This document shows positions 62,347 to 64,000 of a stretch of DNA of 64,000 nt, in pieces. This DNA comes from Staphylococcus ratti (GTDB lineage: Bacteria > Bacillota > Bacilli > Staphylococcales > Staphylococcaceae), in the NCBI RefSeq assembly GCF_020883535.1, contig NZ_CP086654.1:682001-746000 (forward strand), given 5' to 3'. Every line of letters starts with the position of its first letter. The stretch's first letter is position 1. The position numbers and the translations under genes were made by a program. The notes beneath the pieces are model-generated. The model did no database searches and was not told where the DNA came from. It worked only from the letters and a program-made list of their open reading frames with translations.

Positions 62347-64000
62347 TTGGCAAATGCACTAGTCCAAGCGATACATAATGAATATCAATTTTCAATCAAA
62401 CAAATTGAAGCGGTTTTACAATTACTTGAAGAAAAAAACACAGTGCCCTTCATTGCGCGTTATCGTAAAGAAATGACGGGCGGTTTGGATGAGGTCGAAA
62501 TTAAAAAGATTGAAGATGAGTATACTTATATGCAAAATCTTCAAAAACGTAAAGACGAAGTGATTCATAACATTGAGCAACAAGGATTGCTGACGGAAGA
62601 CCTAAAAAAAGATATTTTGAAACAAACCAAGCTACAACGTGTGGAAGATTTATATCGACCTTACAAACAAAAGAAAAAGACCCGCGCAACAGAGGCCAAA
62701 CGAAAAGGTTTAGAGCCATTTGCGACATGGATTTATACACAAAAAAATACCACTCCGCTTAATGAGGAAGCTCAAAAGTACCTCAATGATGAAATCACAA
62801 ATGAATCAGAAGCAATTTCAGGTGCGCAAGATATTATAGCTGAACAAATTGCAGATCATCCTAAATATCGACAACTTATTCTTAAAGAAACGTACAAAAA
62901 TGGTTCAGTTGTTACGTCAAAAAAGAAAAATGCGGAAGATGAAAAAGAAACATACGCGATGTATTACGATTATTGCGAACCATTAAAACGTGTAGCAAAC
63001 CACCGTATTTTAGCGATGAACCGCGGTGAAAAGGAAAAGGTATTATCTGTAAAAATTGATACAGATAAAATGATTTTAATAAATCAAATAAAGCAACAAG
63101 AAATAAAAGTTGATAACGCATTAGCGCAAGTAGTTGAAAATGCAATAGAAGATGCTATGAAACGCCTTATTTTCCCATCTATAGAAAGAGAAATACGGGG
63201 TGATTTAACACAACGTGCAGAAAGTAAAGCGATTGATGTATTTAGTGAAAACTTAAAACATTTGTTATTGCAACCTCCATTGAAACAAAAACAAATTTTA
63301 GGGGTCGATCCAGCATACCGAACAGGTTGTAAACTTGCAGTAATTAATCCTTTTGGGGCGTTTGTTGCTAAAGGAGTAATGTACCCGCATCCCCCAGTTG
63401 CGAAAATAAAAGAGGCAGAACGTATTTTTGTGGATATGATACAAAAGCATGATATCGCACTTGTAGCAATTGGAAACGGAACGGCTAGTCGTGAAACAGA
63501 GCAGTTTGTTGCGAAAATGATTAAAGAACATGAACTGAACATACAATACATTATCGTAAATGAAGCAGGGGCTTCAGTGTATTCAGCGTCAGAAATTGCA
63601 CGCCAAGAGTTTCCAGATTTTCAAGTTGAAGAACGCAGTGCCGTTTCTATCGGACGCCGTGTACAAGATCCGTTAAGTGAACTTGTAAAAATCGATCCAA
63701 AATCTATAGGTGTAGGGCAGTATCAGCACGATGTAAATCAGAAGCAATTAGGAGAAGCACTGGATTTCGTCGTTGAAACAGCGGTAAACCAGGTAGGAGT
63801 AAATGTAAATACAGCATCAAGCACATTATTACAACATGTTGCAGGTCTTTCTAAACCTATTGCTGATAATATTATCCAGTATCGAGATGAAAATGGTATG
63901 ATTACCCATCATAAAGAAATAAACAAAGTCAAACGTTTAGGCGCTAAAACATTTGAGCAAAGCATTGGATTTTTAAGAATTGTAGACGGCGAAGAACCTT
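62347..64000 (+). CDS. tex: RNA-binding transcription accessory protein Tex (5' part)
   Basis: Tex is a multi-domain nucleic-acid-binding protein that helps transcription and RNA handling. About 551 codons lie in the window and the frame is open to the end. It has the N-terminal helical domain (NTVPFIARYRKEMTGGLDEVEIKKIEDEY), RVEDLYRPYKQKKKTRATEAKRKGLEPFA, and a YqgF-like RNase H fold (ILGVDPAYRTGCKLAVINPFG...ALVAIGNGTASRETEQFV). A helix-hairpin-helix part follows (GVNVNTASSTLLQHVAGLSKPIADNIIQYRDENG). The S1 domain should lie beyond 64000. TTG 62347 is preferred, with GTGGTG as a weak ribosome site; in-frame GTG codons lie at 62335-62340. Confidence 0.92.
   Translation, partial: MANALVQAIHNEYQFSIKQIEAVLQLLEEKNTVPFIARYRKEMTGGLDEVEIKKIEDEYTYMQNLQKRKDEVIHNIEQQGLLTEDLKKDILKQTKLQRVEDLYRPYKQKKKTRATEAKRKGLEPFATWIYTQKNTTPLNEEAQKYLNDEITNESEAISGAQDIIAEQIADHPKYRQLILKETYKNGSVVTSKKKNAEDEKETYAMYYDYCEPLKRVANHRILAMNRGEKEKVLSVKIDTDKMILINQIKQQEIKVDNALAQVVENAIEDAMKRLIFPSIEREIRGDLTQRAESKAIDVFSENLKHLLLQPPLKQKQILGVDPAYRTGCKLAVINPFGAFVAKGVMYPHPPVAKIKEAERIFVDMIQKHDIALVAIGNGTASRETEQFVAKMIKEHELNIQYIIVNEAGASVYSASEIARQEFPDFQVEERSAVSIGRRVQDPLSELVKIDPKSIGVGQYQHDVNQKQLGEALDFVVETAVNQVGVNVNTASSTLLQHVAGLSKPIADNIIQYRDENGMITHHKEINKVKRLGAKTFEQSIGFLRIVDGEEP

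Overview
The window is a 64 kb piece of a low-GC Firmicutes chromosome that I assign to the genus Staphylococcus. The assignment rests on gene content, protein sequences and order: pyrG-fbaA-murZ-rho-rpmE2-tdk-prfA-prmC-glyA-upp-mnaA-atp operon-murA-fabZ-ssb-tenA/thiDME-yidC-cls-rodA-ddl-murF-cshA-acpS-alr-mazEF-rsbUVW-sigB-tex. This is the order I remember for the corresponding part of the S. aureus chromosome, but the proteins are clearly diverged from S. aureus, so it is another species, which I cannot name from sequence alone. No rRNA, tRNA, CRISPR array, prophage or intact insertion sequence was seen.

Layout. (1) 1-7970: the start of luxS (reverse), divergent from an operon headed by a SAM-riboswitch-like leader and encoding an M20 amidohydrolase and an ATP-grasp enzyme. 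The ATP-grasp gene is split by an in-frame TAA. A DUF2750 gene, coaW, a VOC protein, a BCCT osmolyte transporter and a double-GNAT protein follow. (2) 8100-17960: rpoE and pyrG, with a pyrG leader that carries the parts of the CTP-sensing reiterative-transcription attenuator; then DUF2529, fbaA, murZ, an HxlR regulator, an aldehyde dehydrogenase, rho and rpmE2. (3) 18100-25910: two gene strings, tdk-prfA-prmC and ywlC-ptpB-ywlG-glyA-upp-mnaA. (4) 26060-33060: the complete F1Fo ATP synthase operon atpIBEFHAGDC, with a structured gap between atpE and atpF. (5) 33300-38000: a DUF1146 protein, murA, an EpuA-like protein, fabZ, ywpF, ssb and a LysM wall protein with a perfect WalR box. (6) 38070-42120: a TPP-riboswitch thiamine salvage operon, then yidC. 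(7) 42120-42870: a decayed gene-free stretch with hairpin repeats and an ISL3-type transposase relic. (8) 42870-52380: an HD protein and cls, a compact copper locus (csoR-csoZ-copZ-copA) with two matching operators, rodA, ddl and murF. (9) 52600-64000: cshA, three PH-domain membrane proteins, acpS, alr, mazEF, the sigma-B module and the 5' part of tex.

How it works together. Most of the window is core housekeeping. Cell-wall precursor synthesis is represented by two MurA paralogues, MnaA, Ddl, Alr, MurF, RodA and the LysM protein. Energy metabolism is represented by the ATP synthase, FbaA and an aldehyde dehydrogenase. Translation and transcription factors are RF1 and its methylase, L31, Rho, the RNA polymerase delta subunit, CshA and Tex. 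Stress control comes from MazEF and RsbUVW-SigB. Several RNA or DNA control devices can be read directly: S-box, pyrG attenuator, TPP riboswitch, twin copper operators, WalR box and a SigB promoter.

The least ordinary items are the S-box-controlled M20/ATP-grasp pair beside luxS and its nonsense codon, the four-gene copper locus with duplicated operators, the folded RNA segment between atpE and atpF, a two-hairpin intergenic repeat family, and paired ISL3 relics.
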